From contig JBCAMK010000004.1 of the NCBI GenBank assembly GCA_038503065.1, positions 1,439,001 through 1,503,000 of the forward strand: a stretch of 64,000 bases of DNA, given 5' to 3'. Source of the DNA: Paragyromitra xinjiangensis (taxonomy: Eukaryota; Ascomycota; Pezizomycetes; Pezizales; Discinaceae). Shown piece by piece: positions 1 to 12,300 of the stretch. The number at the start of each line of letters is the position of its first letter. Positions within the stretch are counted from its first letter, which is position 1. The notes beneath the pieces are model-generated. The model was not told the origin of the DNA. It saw nothing but the letters and a program-made list of their open reading frames with translations, and searched no databases. The position numbers and the translations under genes are program-made.

Positions 1-1
1 A

Positions 2-1426
2 ATTGTGGATCCAGAAAGAGACAGTAAAATTATCCGTACATCAATACCAGTACCGGTATTTAGCGATCGAATCCATCTGGAAAGTGGGCCTAGAATTGGA
101 ACCCGTAGAATAGAAGCAAAGGCACTAAAGATTATGGCGGGGGTGATTGTGTTAAGAGGAAATGGTAATATCACGACTCGTGCATCAGGAAATTATAGGG
201 TGACTGTCATGTAAGTATCCATTTCGCTGCCCAAATATCCTCGTCGAAATTATACCATCAAGAACAATTGTTGATCGAGCCTCGATAGATTCCTCGGTTT
301 CTCCGCTGAAACAGGAGTACTGCTCTGGCAGCACCTTGTGCCCTATCACATACTAAACCATTACACGCTCAACCCAATCGTGGCCGGTCACTTTGACCTC
401 GTCAACCGGGATGGAAAGCCCGCATTGGTATACATCGTCCGCCATGGTGATTGTGACAAAAATGGTGGCGTCTCCATCCACTGGGTAGATCTTCACACTG
501 GCACTAAAATCAGCGAAGCTTTTCTTGATCTTGGACCCCTAAGTCCACAAGGCCACGGCCCATTTTCACCGTTGAACTGGCTCTGGAGAGATATCAAATT
601 CTCCAAAGATGGGCGCTACCTTGCTACTGTAACACTAAAAGAGGAAACAGCAAGTAGGATGGAAACTCGAGAAAGATTGGAATTGAATGTCCTTGTCCCA
701 CGTGGTGCGCACCATAACTGGGGTTACGACTTGTTCCTTGGCCGAATCAGAGGACGGGCATATAGAGTGTATATTCATGACATGAAGACAGGAAAACTCG
801 TCATAAACCATGAGTTAGAACGACCCGACGAGTCCAACAGCGGCAACATCAAGGCAGAATTCTCACCAAAGATCGATTTCTCTCCCACCTCGGAGATCAT
901 AAGTCTAGTTGAGGAGACATATGCCTACTTAGCGCACGAGCCTTCGACTGAGAAAGTAACAATCGAGTCATATGGCTGGACGATTGACCTGCGGCGTAAG
1001 ATGGTTGCCATTGACGAGCATATCAGGCGTACGCTCTACACCTCGCAACTCAGCGAAAATGAATGTGGATCGGCTGGTAGCTGCAGTCCGTACAGGGTTG
1101 AGACGTTTATCCCCAGCGACAACGTGTCTGTAATACGCTATAGTACTCGAGACAGAAAAACACGCTTCGATGTAGGCAGCTATCTCGCTGGGGCCGACGA
1201 GATCGGTCAGGATGGTGCAGAACAGGATACATCACTAATGTGGGATCGTAAAACGGTTTTTCTACACCCAACAGAGAGTTCAGTATGGGAGACCCCAGCT
1301 ATGATGATACTTTCTGGTTCTGGCTCGTGGCGGGATGGACTGGTAATCAATGAGAGGTATATAGGTATATCTCCTAGTAACCCTGTAAAGTCAGATCTGA
1401 CGATCTTGGATTTTGGGAGCAATTGA
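2..1426 (+). CDS. Hypothetical protein, beta-propeller-like C-terminal part (5' end outside window)
   Basis: Open from the window edge, so the start codon is missing. Exon 2-210 ends in AT|GTAAGT. The intron is 211-288 and ends CGATAG. Exon 289-1426 continues in phase and ends with TGA, giving 448 visible residues. Joining the exons yields GFSAETGVLLWQHL, which fits a beta-propeller blade. Further blade-like pieces follow, such as FSKDGRYLATVTL and RVYIHDMKTGKLV, each a strand followed by a D/TG turn. Many fungal F-box proteins end in a region of this kind, so an F-box protein is my best guess, but no F-box lies in the visible part. The intron and frame are seen directly; the fold is inferred. 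Confidence 0.6.
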
Positions 1427-2680
1427 AAGCCGTGCATAATAAAGACTCGAGTCTTTTATTCCGCAAAGGTTAAATGCAGGAATATGAGAGACATTCAACA
1501 GTCATCCTACCTCTATTTCCGAGAGTGAACGATATGACGTAAAAGAACCAATAAAGAAAAGCCAGAAATATCCTCACTGGGTAAGATATCGTAAAAATCT
1601 TGGAACCTATTCCACCAATCACAAGGCTGGTAGGTTGGTCATCATCTTCGATGACGATAAATTAAGCTCTAGTAGGGGAAACGAGCCAGCCTTGACAATA
1701 GCCACAAATATATAGCATCTTTGTCGTTAATGAATAAAGTACCGCTAGTCACCTCGGACCGTCCTCTAGGAAAAGTTTTCCTGCCTATACCATAGAATGT
1801 TAGAGATAACCCTCTGTTAAAATTTCTATTAAAGGTCTGGCAGGATTTTACCTATGAAAGCAGGGTAGACAGTTCTTCACGGAACGAGAAATCCGTCTAA
1901 CTGTATGCAGGATAATCCTTCGGCGCCCAGATGGGTGGGAGTGATACCCATCCAACTTACATACCAGTCTCTGGCAGAAAGGATCCCATCATCCCATTTC
2001 TTACCCACAAAGCCACCACTAGAAAAAGCAAGCTCGGGAAAGAATTTGAGGCAAGAGGGTGTAGATGAAGTGACTTGGACCAGTAACCGCTAGTTAGCGT
2101 GATGATGAACCTCCATTCCCACAGCGTCCCTTCATAGAGACCTGCCTCTCACATGACCCTTCATCCTCATGGTTCATCCCAAGAAATGTTCCAAAAACTT
2201 TATAGCCCCCACCCCCACGACACTCTTCCCATAGCTCTAGATGGTGCATCATCTAGCCCTGGTACCCTCTCAACGGCAGATGCTAAGAGTTTTTTTTCCC
2301 CTTCATAGCACCCTTCATACCTTTTAAAAAGTTGCTTGCAGTGGGTTCAGGATCAGCTATCAACCTTAACGTAATTACATCTATGGTTCATCCCATCTCG
2401 CCCCAGCCTCGGAAACTTATATCCTCCATCTTCTTCCCCTTCTCTAGCTCTTCTCCTCTATTCTATAGCGCTCACTTTGTGAAACCTATACTCCAAAGCT
2501 TTGATGAGAATGATTCATGGAATGCTAAGACTCTAAAGTTATCTCACATCCGAAGAGATGGGCTATTTTGGCGCCGTGACCCCTCTCTCCATGTATGATT
2601 ACAAACCAAACACATTCCCACTACCCATTCTCATAACAATCGGAGGTTAATATATTATCACCACAATAGTGTCTTTCCGG
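1427..2680. other. Intergenic, nothing recognised
   Basis: Between a + strand and a - strand gene that converge, so it should hold both 3' ends. Only short unconvincing frames (1905-2093, 2332-2598) occur. No repeat or RNA gene was seen. Confidence 0.5.
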
Positions 2681-5167
2681 TCACGAAGTTGCTGCTGCTT
2701 GCTCGAGTGCCAATTGCTCCCCCATCTCCTGTAAGACAAACTTCTGAATCTTCCCGCTAGCCGTCTTTGGATACCCTGTTACGAAGAACACATATTTGGG
2801 CACTATTTCATTCCCTCATCAGTGATCTTTAACATATTCTCCCTGTCCTCTAACGTAGGAAATATACCTAGGTGGTGACTCAACTTCTCCCTGACCCACC
2901 CTCTCACATCATCTTGCGTCACTATAGCGTCTTCATCCTTCCGCACAAACACAGCAACAACTTCGCCATACCGCTCGTCTTTAAGACCAACTGCTGAAAC
3001 CTCGAGAATCGAAGGATGGGCGAGCAGACAGTTCTCGATCTCTAATGGATGAATATTCTCTCCGCCACGAATGATTAAATCTTTTAATCTTCCGGTTATC
3101 TTCAAGTTATCAGCATTAATTATCATATCCTAATGAGAAAAATTGAAGAATATACTTTGATGTACCCTTCGGCATCCATCTCCGCCTCATCACCAGTCTA
3201 CTTTTGTTAACTACTCCAAACCTACTACAAACAAGAAAGGGAGGGAAACGCACGTGCATCCACTGCTTCCCTTCCGTATCTACTTCCATAACTTCTGCTG
3301 TCCTGATAGGATCATTCCAGTAACCCTTTTGAAGAAGGTACCCAGATACTACAAGCTCGCCTCTTTCTCCGACTGGGAGGATCTTGGAACGATCAGTTGA
3401 GGAGACGATTTTAGCCCTAAACATCAAAATTAGCCACTCTATTGTTCTTTGCCAGTGTGGGATAGCATTAAACACGTACTCGACATGTGGCAAAAGTCTT
3501 CCAACACTATCCACACGCTTGGCTAATGGATCATCTGTCGTAGTCATTGCAGACACTGGTGATGTCTCCGTCATCCTGTTTATCCCTCAGCATAGCTCAC
3601 CACACCTTAGAGAATGATGCAACAAATATCCTCACCCGTAACAAATAGCTGCACTCTTGTCAACATAAATCTACCTAATTGCTCTGCCGAAGGAGAGACC
3701 CACTCAGCTCCGTCAAATTTAGTTTTGAATGCAATTTCTTCATCAACTCCGTTGGAATACTACTCCCCGCTGCGATGCCAGTCCGGAGATACTGAAATCC
3801 TTCCGGCGACACTCTCCCATGCTGCAGAAGTTCTAGCTCAGCCGTGAACATGGTAGGTACACCATAAAGGGCAGTACACTTTTCTTCTTGGACCGTTTTA
3901 AGCGTAAGAAGAGGATCGAATGATTCAGAGGGGAATACGATGGCTGAACCGTGTGTGGCACTGGCCATATACCCTAACACGCTTCCAAAGCAACTGGATT
4001 TTATGTGAGCACCATATATATGTTGCCGGTTGGATTCTAACTGGCGAATAGCTCGCTTACTGGAATAATGGTGGTGGACAACAAATGATATCCTTATGGG
4101 TTAGGAGCATTCGATCCCCAATACTTTTACCGTTGTTCAAGATCGATTTATGTGTCAGGCAGGCAGCTTTCGGCATCGAAGTTGTCCTAAACACAACTCT
4201 GTAAGTTCTACTGTTAAATCTTCGAGCACGAAAAACCCCACCCGCTAGTAAACTGAATATTCACGACATCATCAGAACTCAATCCATCCTGACTTAGCTC
4301 CGGATGACCAAATCCGTCCTCTAGCGCATCTGGGAACATCGAAAATGCTTTGAACGAAGGTGCATCAATTCGTCCATGTGCGTTATCAACGATAATAACG
4401 CCCTCGAGTGATGGCACAAGCTCCGATTCGCAAATTGTCTCGAGGGACGGCACGAGCTGCCGTAAAAGTGGTATGTTGGATCGTGGAGGCTTTCGTGGAA
4501 GATTAGTTTCGAGGGATATTATCAGGTGAGATGCATCGAGGTGAGTCAAAGCAGAGACAACTTGGTTGGCATTGAAGGATGGATTTAGTGGGACCTTTCA
4601 TGGGGTTAAATACTTTCTAAACAAGAATTGCGATTATTATATGAGCTCATTGAATCGAGCTTTACCAGTATAGCACCAAGCTTAAACAACGCATATGTCG
4701 CGAGCGCGAACTCAGCATTGTTTCCTAACGAAACAGCAACACGGTCGCCTTTCGAAACACCGAGATTCGAGAGACCATGAGCTAGGGCGGTGGATTGGGT
4801 GTGTAAATCAAAGTACGAGAGACGAATGTTTTGGTGTTTGGACAGAACCCTGGGATTTCAATCTCGAAATTAGTCCAAAGTCCAACCAACAGAGAAACTT
4901 ACACCTCAGCTGGAGTGAACAAACGCTGTAGAGTCGCCGTATTGAGAAGTTATACTTGCAAGATGGCCTCCGCAAGTTTGCTCAAGCAATGGTGGCTATA
5001 CACATAGTGAGCTCTCGAACATCCTCGAACTTGAACCAAGCTCGGCTTACCTCAGATGGTCCTCGATAGCGACTCAACGTCAATAGCGTTCTCCTCGCGG
5101 TCCGAAAGAAACATGGGCGGCAATTGGAAGCTCTAAATGCTCTAAAGAGGTTCGCTGTATACTTCAT
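2681..5167 (-). CDS. Acyl-CoA synthetase (AMP-binding, ACSF2-like), 12 exons, one frame disruption
   Basis: ATP-dependent ligation of CoA to a carboxylic acid, probably mitochondrial: the first exon is Arg-rich and presequence-like ([11 protein letters not shown]...). Exons on the minus strand: 5051-5167, 4903-4995, 4666-4849, 4242-4594, 4061-4186, 3704-3993, 3636-3648, 3480-3575, 3254-3416, 3156-3197, 2868-3099, 2681-2802. Family motifs appear in order: [18 protein letters not shown], the P-loop-like [68 protein letters not shown] and the C-terminal [10 protein letters not shown] with the catalytic lysine. All junctions are GT...AG and in phase except exon 2 to exon 3, where one surplus base creates a TGA. 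Total exon length is 1831 nt, one more than a multiple of three. Without that base the product would be 609 aa, normal for the family. It is either a sequencing error or a recent inactivation. Confidence 0.85.
3636..3648 (-). other. 13-nt microexon of the acyl-CoA synthetase gene
   Basis: Introns 3649-3703 and 3576-3635 flank 13 coding bases. They are required to build the core motif LTICYGMTETSP at the AMP-binding loop. Without this exon the flanking exons are out of phase and the invariant YG before MTE is missing. Confidence 0.8.
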
Positions 5168-6754
5168 GATTCTATTTTCTATTGTGACTATATACACTGG
5201 CGATTGAGAAGCAGAGACAGCTCTTATGAGAGCTCCTGTGCACCGGTTGTCCCTCGGTTGTCTTGTAAAGGCACGGGGGTGGGGTAATGTGGAGTCGGAG
5301 ATTGCCGCGTGCACGGGCCACACGATTCAGGAGGTTTGGAAGCTGCCGAAAACACAAAAACAACCATAAACCGAGCTCACATCGAGTGATCTATTGTAGC
5401 ACTAAATGCTCCAATTAACAACTAAAATAACCCTCAATTGGATGGGCACTCGCAAAACCATGGCCTTGTTTCCCCCAAACGCTGCGATACAAGATAAGCG
5501 AGTCAGTAGCATCGCAGCACTCCAGCTCGCCAAGCACGCAGTGGGAAAGCCTGGGCTCTAACCACAAGAAATCTTGAATACCTGCCGAAGATAGACCCTG
5601 GTTGGTATAGCCAGTGGCAGCTTCGGGTGAACTTCCCCGAGGTTTAGCAGGGTCTAAAAACGAAATAGTCTAATTGGAGATATTAGGTATAGCGGCCGTG
5701 GATCGCAGAACTAATTCACATAAGCTATTCCACACTCAGCTCCCAATACGTTTCTCCTAGTGTCACCTCCTTCCACCTCGATTCATAGGGTGTCACTCGC
5801 AAACAAAACCAAGCACAAAAACTAATGCCGAATACGCTTTCTGAAGGTTCCCAGGATACGAGCTAGTATTAAGTTGACTAAATCATCTCTCCCCCACGAT
5901 TTTATAATGCTATAGGAGGCGAGTTTCTAAAAACCAAATTGATCTATGCTACCAGACCCGCTGCAAATTCTACTCTCCTCCCAGAAGATATGGAAACCTA
6001 AGTTTTCATCTATACAAATCACCCAGCTCTAGCGAAACAAGGCCAATGTAGGCTTGATATGCCACCAATGGTAAATTCAACTTTAAATATGCTAGATCCC
6101 AACGCCCTCACTGTTTACACTAAATCTAGTCCTGAGTACCCAAGTTTATTACTAGTAGTGGGTAACCTACTGATACATTTGAATAGGTCGCTTTAGCGAT
6201 AGAGCCACCCTTCCCCATAAGACCCCGCCCGAGTGACTTACTGACCACTCGGAATGTTGACAAGGCACAGTTCTATTTCGTCATAAGTGGTGTTGAAGTC
6301 TTAGCTGAAAAATCTGATAAACGCTAGACTGTACTGCGATTTACCGACCGTGTCCAACTTAAAGTTTTGGACATGACCTACCCACAGCACTTGAGCGCAT
6401 CAGATGTGGGACCTGAATCGCTGATAGACACCTAATTCCTATCTACACGGGAGAAACTATTTAGCAAAAAAGGTGGGTTAATTCCCGCTGGTTGATGGGT
6501 GGGTACAAAAAGTTCTTGTAGCTGGGCTGTGCCCCAGCTAGCCTATCATAATAGTCAAGACTTGGACCCCACGATGCTAGTCCCCAGTTCATTCACTGCC
6601 TGCCCAATAATTTGTGTAACATTAATTTAGGATGCATCTCCCTCGTCTCACTTCCTCAGCCTCAACTTCAATGGATAAACCTGGCAACTGTCAATAAATA
6701 TTATCTCCCACGACCCCTAAGTTTTCCAGGCTTTTCATCTCGTAAACTACTACA
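5168..6754. other. Intergenic, probable divergent promoters
   Basis: Lies between the 5' end of the acyl-CoA synthetase (-) and the start of the Ser-rich gene (+), so it should contain both promoters. The sequence before 6755 is pyrimidine-rich with AATAAATATT near 6694. No other coding sequence or repeat was recognised. Confidence 0.4.
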
Positions 6755-7405
6755 ATGGCATCCACGTCTCCCTCAAAAACATCACATTTAGCGAAAACAC
6801 TCATTGAACGAGCTTCGGCTGCACTAAGACATTTGAAGCTTCAGAAACCGCTTACTGTGCCTCGCAATACTATCTCACACCCGAGTATAAAGCCTCAGGA
6901 CAATTCGGATCACGCACACCCAAGCCCAAACCTGTCCATATCTAGCTCCAGCAGCGCTGGCAGCATTAGCAGCAATATTAGTCAAGGAAGTTACAGTATC
7001 CATGGTAGTTCTGACTCCAGCACAACTTGGCCCATCGCGGCTCGATCGGATCGCTTGTTCCCTGCACCTGCTCGAGTTCATAGCAGTATAAACGCATTCG
7101 GACGGCACTACGGGACGTTCTCAGGCTCATTCCATCCACGGCATGAACATATCCTAAGTTCATACCACCTGCAACACCATCTACGCCATCACCATCGTCT
7201 AATCGTTCAGCCTAGCATAGCGAACGTAATTCACATCGCTTTGGGGCGAGAGCATTCGTTGGGAGCATTACCTGATATAAAACAGTTAGAGATAGGACTA
7301 TCGCTTCAGTGTGGAACACTGTTATGTCGGCATGTCACGGGGTGTTGGAACGATTCCTTCGGAAAGGGGGTTTTCAAAGAAGGAAAAGGAGGCAGGTCAT
7401 CTTGA
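6755..7405 (+). CDS. Ser/His-rich hypothetical protein, 216 aa
   Basis: A single open frame from an ATG in good context (TACAATGGC) to TGA. The product is low-complexity: a Ser-rich tract near residues 62-92 and a His-rich stretch near 143-150 (LQHHLRHHH). No known domain, signal peptide or membrane segment is visible, and I do not recognise a family. The last 60 residues look less biased than the first part, so an unrecognised intron near the 3' end is possible. Support is the start context, the length of the frame and amino-acid bias unlike shadow frames; function unknown. Confidence 0.45.
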   Translation: MASTSPSKTSHLAKTLIERASAALRHLKLQKPLTVPRNTISHPSIKPQDNSDHAHPSPNLSISSSSSAGSISSNISQGSYSIHGSSDSSTTWPIAARSDRLFPAPARVHSSINAFGRHYGTFSGSFHPRHEHILSSYHLQHHLRHHHRLIVQPSIANVIHIALGREHSLGALPDIKQLEIGLSLQCGTLLCRHVTGCWNDSFGKGVFKEGKGGRSS

Positions 7406-8103
7406 TCTTTTCTAGCGTGTTATTGAGTGCGATAGGTGACGATAGAATTAATTTCACCTGTAGCAAGAACTCTTAGAAGAAAGTGCAAGGACTACAACCA
7501 CTAGTGTTTGCTCGTAAGCACAATTCAAGACCTATTGCTGGCATGGATGATAGGCTATTGACACCAAGACAATATTCGCCTGCGTGCGCAGTGTTACCTT
7601 CGTATTATCCATATCTTGGCCTGTGATTGCGGGGGAAATATTCATCTGTCTCATTACCACTGCCTACCTTACACCCTATCACAAATGTCACGGATAACTC
7701 ATCAATACTGGAAGGGTGTCAATCTTTTGTGTCGGAGATACTGTGGTGCTAAGAAGGCCTTCAAGGGGTAGGAAGTTAGATGTCCATTTCAGTCATTTAG
7801 AATTATTCTCATCAAGAAAAGAAAACAAAATAGCATTACCATTAGTCACGGGGTTAGTAACCAACCATCATCACTCACACATCCCGCTTGAAATTCAAGT
7901 ATCAAGGAAATACATGAGAAAAATACAGTTCCACAGCCTAAAAACCCATCAAGGTAAAAAAACGATAGTAGATTTGAAAAGGTATATGAATAATAAGAGT
8001 GAATCAAACGAAAAGTAATATGCATGCCAAATCTACCAAAATCGCACAAGCGCAAAAACTCAAGCACGTATTAGAGTCATCCCAAGGCTTTTCCCTACCA
8101 GAC
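7406..8103. other. Intergenic between convergent genes
   Basis: The 3' flanks of the Ser-rich gene and IPK1. AT-rich in 7960-8030, with no convincing coding sequence. The open frame at 7716-8018 looks non-coding. Confidence 0.4.
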
Positions 8104-9303
8104 TTAAGGTGAACACCAAACCGCCTTCTCCTCCGCACCTTCCTCCTTCCCTTCATACCATCCATCCTCCATGAGTTTCAGCTCAACTTCTTTCCAGTAA
8201 GCCCACTTACCAGCATCCCCAGTCTTTAGGTCCAGGTCTCCAATTTTCGCGTCTACCCCGGCTATTTCTCCTTCTTTCTCATCCAAATCAATCTTGAAGA
8301 AGATCGTCAAGTCCCTAATCGTCATCGCAGTGACGAATTTCTCCTTCTCCACCTCCCCGAGGTCCTGAATCTTCACCGGGCCGTGAGGGTCCAGCTCCGC
8401 GTGCAGCTTCTTCAATAACGGCATGAGGTCACTCCCGGCGATATACGAGACTATCTTTTCGGTGATAGTTTTTTGCGTAGCCTCCCACGTTTCCCCAGCG
8501 CCAAGCTCCAAATTAGCAGGCTTTTTTGTGGGGATGATATACTGCACTGCGCGTCGAATACGAGGCTCATCACCTGATGCCAGATCCAATGGGCAAAAAT
8601 TATGCTTTTGATTCTTGTAGAGCCGGAGAGCACAGGTGCGACAGCGGCGCCAGGTGGAGGGAGCAGAAGCAGATTGAAGGACCCACTTCGGCTTGAATTC
8701 TATGAGAAGCTGTCTAGTTTTCTGAGCATGCACTGGAAGAGCAGGTTCCTTCGGCTGCCTTCTGGGGCCAGGCAGCTTGGCTAGAGCGCGGAAAAAGAAA
8801 CTAAAAGATCTTGGCGATTTGGGGGATGGTGGAGGTGACTGGAGAGGGCGTGGTGACATATCCGTCATCAGATACCCAAACTCTTCGTTGACTTCATCCA
8901 GGTACAGCCCTCGCCTCTTCTCAGGCCTCTTCTCACTTTTTTCCAATTCCTGTAGCCCTGTATTTTCCCTCGCCAATACAGAAGCTGGAATCCGAATCAA
9001 GCTTGTTGGTAGCAAAAGATGATCCGGAAAGAGCGGATGGAAAGTATGGAGAAGCTGTGCGTAGGCTAGCTGGTTTGGCTGTGCAGAGGGGAGCGCTTTT
9101 CGGAGGCGAAGGAGCTGGTGGGTGAATTGTGGCCCGTCTTGAGGAGATGACAAACGGTAGATGACATTGGCGGCTCCCTCTGCGAGATAGCTAAGGGTTG
9201 TGTTGGTGGGAAGTATGGGGACCGACGAGAGATCATCTTTGGCAGCAGCAGCCCCGGAAGAGGAGGGAGTTGTGTTCGTGGTCGTTGCAAGCGGAGAGGC
9301 CAT
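8104..9303 (-). CDS. IPK1: Inositol-pentakisphosphate 2-kinase
   Basis: Phosphorylates the 2-position of inositol pentakisphosphate to make phytate (InsP6), which fungi need for nuclear mRNA export and as a pyrophosphate precursor. Intronless, 399 aa. Visible family motifs are the glycine-rich AEGAANVIYR (residues 41-50), IEFKPKWVLQS followed by WRRCRTCALR (201-226), the CPLDL box (237-241), MTIRDLTIFF (327-336) and the late DLDLKT segment (357-362). The segment 150-190 is Pro/Ser-rich and probably a disordered insert. The frame stays open upstream to 9393 but only from a TTG; ATG at 9303 (ATGGCC) is the first usable start. Length and motif order fit ascomycete IPK1. Confidence 0.9.
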   Translation of the reverse strand: MASPLATTTNTTPSSSGAAAAKDDLSSVPILPTNTTLSYLAEGAANVIYRLSSPQDGPQFTHQLLRLRKALPSAQPNQLAYAQLLHTFHPLFPDHLLLPTSLIRIPASVLARENTGLQELEKSEKRPEKRRGLYLDEVNEEFGYLMTDMSPRPLQSPPPSPKSPRSFSFFFRALAKLPGPRRQPKEPALPVHAQKTRQLLIEFKPKWVLQSASAPSTWRRCRTCALRLYKNQKHNFCPLDLASGDEPRIRRAVQYIIPTKKPANLELGAGETWEATQKTITEKIVSYIAGSDLMPLLKKLHAELDPHGPVKIQDLGEVEKEKFVTAMTIRDLTIFFKIDLDEKEGEIAGVDAKIGDLDLKTGDAGKWAYWKEVELKLMEDGWYEGKEEGAEEKAVWCSP

Positions 9304-12300
9304 GATTGATACGAGGAGAACTATCGTAGCCGAAAATCGTGGGAAAGTATTCAAGAGCAACACGGTGTAGTGAGTTGTAGAAAAGGACAACAACGTAGAA
9401 TGGCAGTAGCAATGGGTTTAGCAGTAGATAACTGCTATCGCACTCGAGGGGACGCGTCGTAGCTAGTTATACCCTCCTCGCATCAGACGGGATAAGAGAG
9501 TAAGACACGGGGCGCCTCCGCCGAGAAAAATCCCTGCTACTCGCGCAATTCTCTGAGGTTAGTCTGTGCAAGGCAACGGTTGAGGCAGGAATTCCGCTAG
9601 TGTTGCCTAGCGTTGAATGAGCTTGTTTTCATGATCACCAACCAACCCTTTGAGGTTCCGGGTTCCCGGTGAATCTCGTGCATACATGTAATATCAGTAT
9701 CCGGCGATTACACCCTGGTTAAGGTCAACGTGAGATAAAGTCTTATTCTCAGAAGTCGCACAGCTTCTTTTGGGGCTCGTGTGCGTAGCCCAGAGATGTG
9801 GAGGGATACCCACATCTGCCCAGGCAACTCATCGGACGCGCGGTGCTACAACATAGAAAGGTACCGATTAGATAAATGCGGAATGCGAGATTCACCGATT
9901 GGGCGGTCAAACTTCCCTGGTTCGAAATACGACTGCGAAGATTTTCATTGGAAACATGATATGAGAGCCGATGGCCCGATATGGATTGGATGCTGTATTC
10001 GAGTCTTTATCCGTAATTCAGACATCGAAAAAGAAAAAATTCCGATGGTGACTCAAAAGAGTCAGCCGCCAAGCCTCATGAACCCTAGCAGGGTTTCCTC
10101 TTTAGGTTCCCCAGGAACTCACTCCGCCAGATGAAACTCATTTGGGAATGCTAAGTGCTATTTGTTAGCAGAGCATGCAATAAGAGTTGAACGTACATGT
10201 AGTCAAAAAGAGATAGACTTCATGAAAGTGAGATGGAAAGTAGCGGATAAAGTGAAGTTCGTGTAATTACATGTACGCTTCGCACTAAGTCTCACAACAC
10301 AGCACTAGGTGTAGGATGAGTGAGAAGTGATGATAGCACTGAGCAGTTGAAGCGGGGAAAGGCAAAGATAAACGTTTGTGCTCCTCTTATGGATACAGCG
10401 CAGCCGTTGATACAGTGGTTGATGATTCCCTTATCACTGTGGGAAGTCAGAAGTTGCGGTCACTTATATATGATGTTTAGGTCCTGGTCTCATGATCATG
10501 CTCAGCTGTACTCACGAATGTAAAGTCTTAAGCCTTAGGACTGAAGACGGGGATTTCAGGCAAAGCCGAAACCGCCGGCCAAATAGTGCACAATCGCTAT
10601 CAAGCACTTTAATTAATCGAGTGATTGAAGGTGAGCACCACTATTCCTACTACTTCGATCCCCTTCAACTGTAGTATTAAGCTATAGGCTAGACATATGA
10701 TGTATTTTCTGATAACGCATTATTCTTGCGGACCTTGGGCTTTCGGGGTAGTGATAACCACAGGACGGGAGCGGTAACATTCATTTGATTGATTTCGTTT
10801 TAATTTCTTTATTAAGCATAGCGTTAGTTTTCGGGCCCGTAGCTTCGAATCGGCCTAGGTTAGATTTTATAGATTTGCCAGAAGATAGACCAATGCATCG
10901 AGGCTAAAGTTTATTTCTTTAGAGCGCGTGGGGTGTAAATCAATGATCCTACCTCATGATTGTTGGGGCTAGACCAGATTTTGACAGTGCAGATAAATAT
11001 CCCATGAACAAACGAGCTTGAGAGCAATATGAAGCCCATCTAGAATACAGTTACATGCAAAGGCCTGGGTGCCATATCAATTATATCACTTATATTTTGC
11101 TCTCCATTCTTCAAAAGTGATTCCAAATAGGCGATCCTCTCAAGAGCAGCACACGGAGTCACAGTCGATCACTCTAATAGATTAAAAAGCTTATGTTGTA
11201 ATATTGGGAGCACGTAGGGAGGAAATAGAAGACTTGATTGCTGCTTGCTAGGTGGGCATACGGCCCCTATCTAAATACTCTCTCGGGTGCCCGAGTGCCC
11301 GTGTGCTCGGGTGCCTGTCTCTCAATCATTTCCGACTCCGAAGGGCCAAGCCCCGTATTAGGAAGCATCTCCAACAGCTTAGTCTTTTCTAGACTTTATT
11401 AACTTTCAGGTCTATACATATATATCCTCCCCTTGTCGGTAATATCGAAAGATACTTACATTCTGTAGGGTGTATGTTACGTTCTCTGATTATGGCATGT
11501 AGGTACTCCAAGGCTAAAGACGAGTGATATCATGTGATTAGGGAGGCTGGATTACCTCAAACAGCAGTTTCTGGAGGTAGCTTACAAGATTTGGTGAGAT
11601 TATCGCTTCTCCAGGGATTTTCACCCTTAGGTTTGACAGTTGTGGCTATATGTGGTACCTTGAACTGTTGTGATACCACGGAAATTAAAAAAACAAAACC
11701 CCAGCCTTTAGTACAGTTGACTCCCTATAAAGGTTCAGGTTATAAGGGTAGTTGTCTTGTAAGAGGTATATATTCGGGTCCCGAGAGTTATTACTTTGGG
11801 TACTATATACTAGGCATTTCTTATAAAAATATCCGCCTTATAAGGGTGTGAATTCGGAGCAGCTTTATATCCTTATAGAGTGATTGTACTGTATTGTCGT
11901 CCGTGGATCTTACTCTTAAAACATTGAAGATACAATAACATCTTCCGAATAACCCCAAACTTTTACTTATGGAATAAGCTAACCTACAGTTATCGCTGTT
12001 AACCTAGATAAAAGATGAGAACTAGCTGGCTTCTAGACTCTTGCTCCTTCAGAAATATTCCTTACAACCCATAGCCTAGACACTCGCCCCAAATTACCCC
12101 AAAGTTTTGATATCTCTACAAGTCTTTTATTGTCAATTTACTCCCTAATTCTGTGATTTGACGATGCTGTGTCGTAGTAGCTCCAAAAAAAGGCCAGGCT
12201 TTGGGGTAGTGTAACTTGCCTCCGGCAGTTCAGAAATTGCAACTTAACTACAGGATCAGTATATACATATTTGAGAACAATCTAGTAGCTGTCATGATAA

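Noticed and set aside
9781..10134. 117-codon frame
   Set aside because: Starts with GTG, composition looks random, no splice partner.
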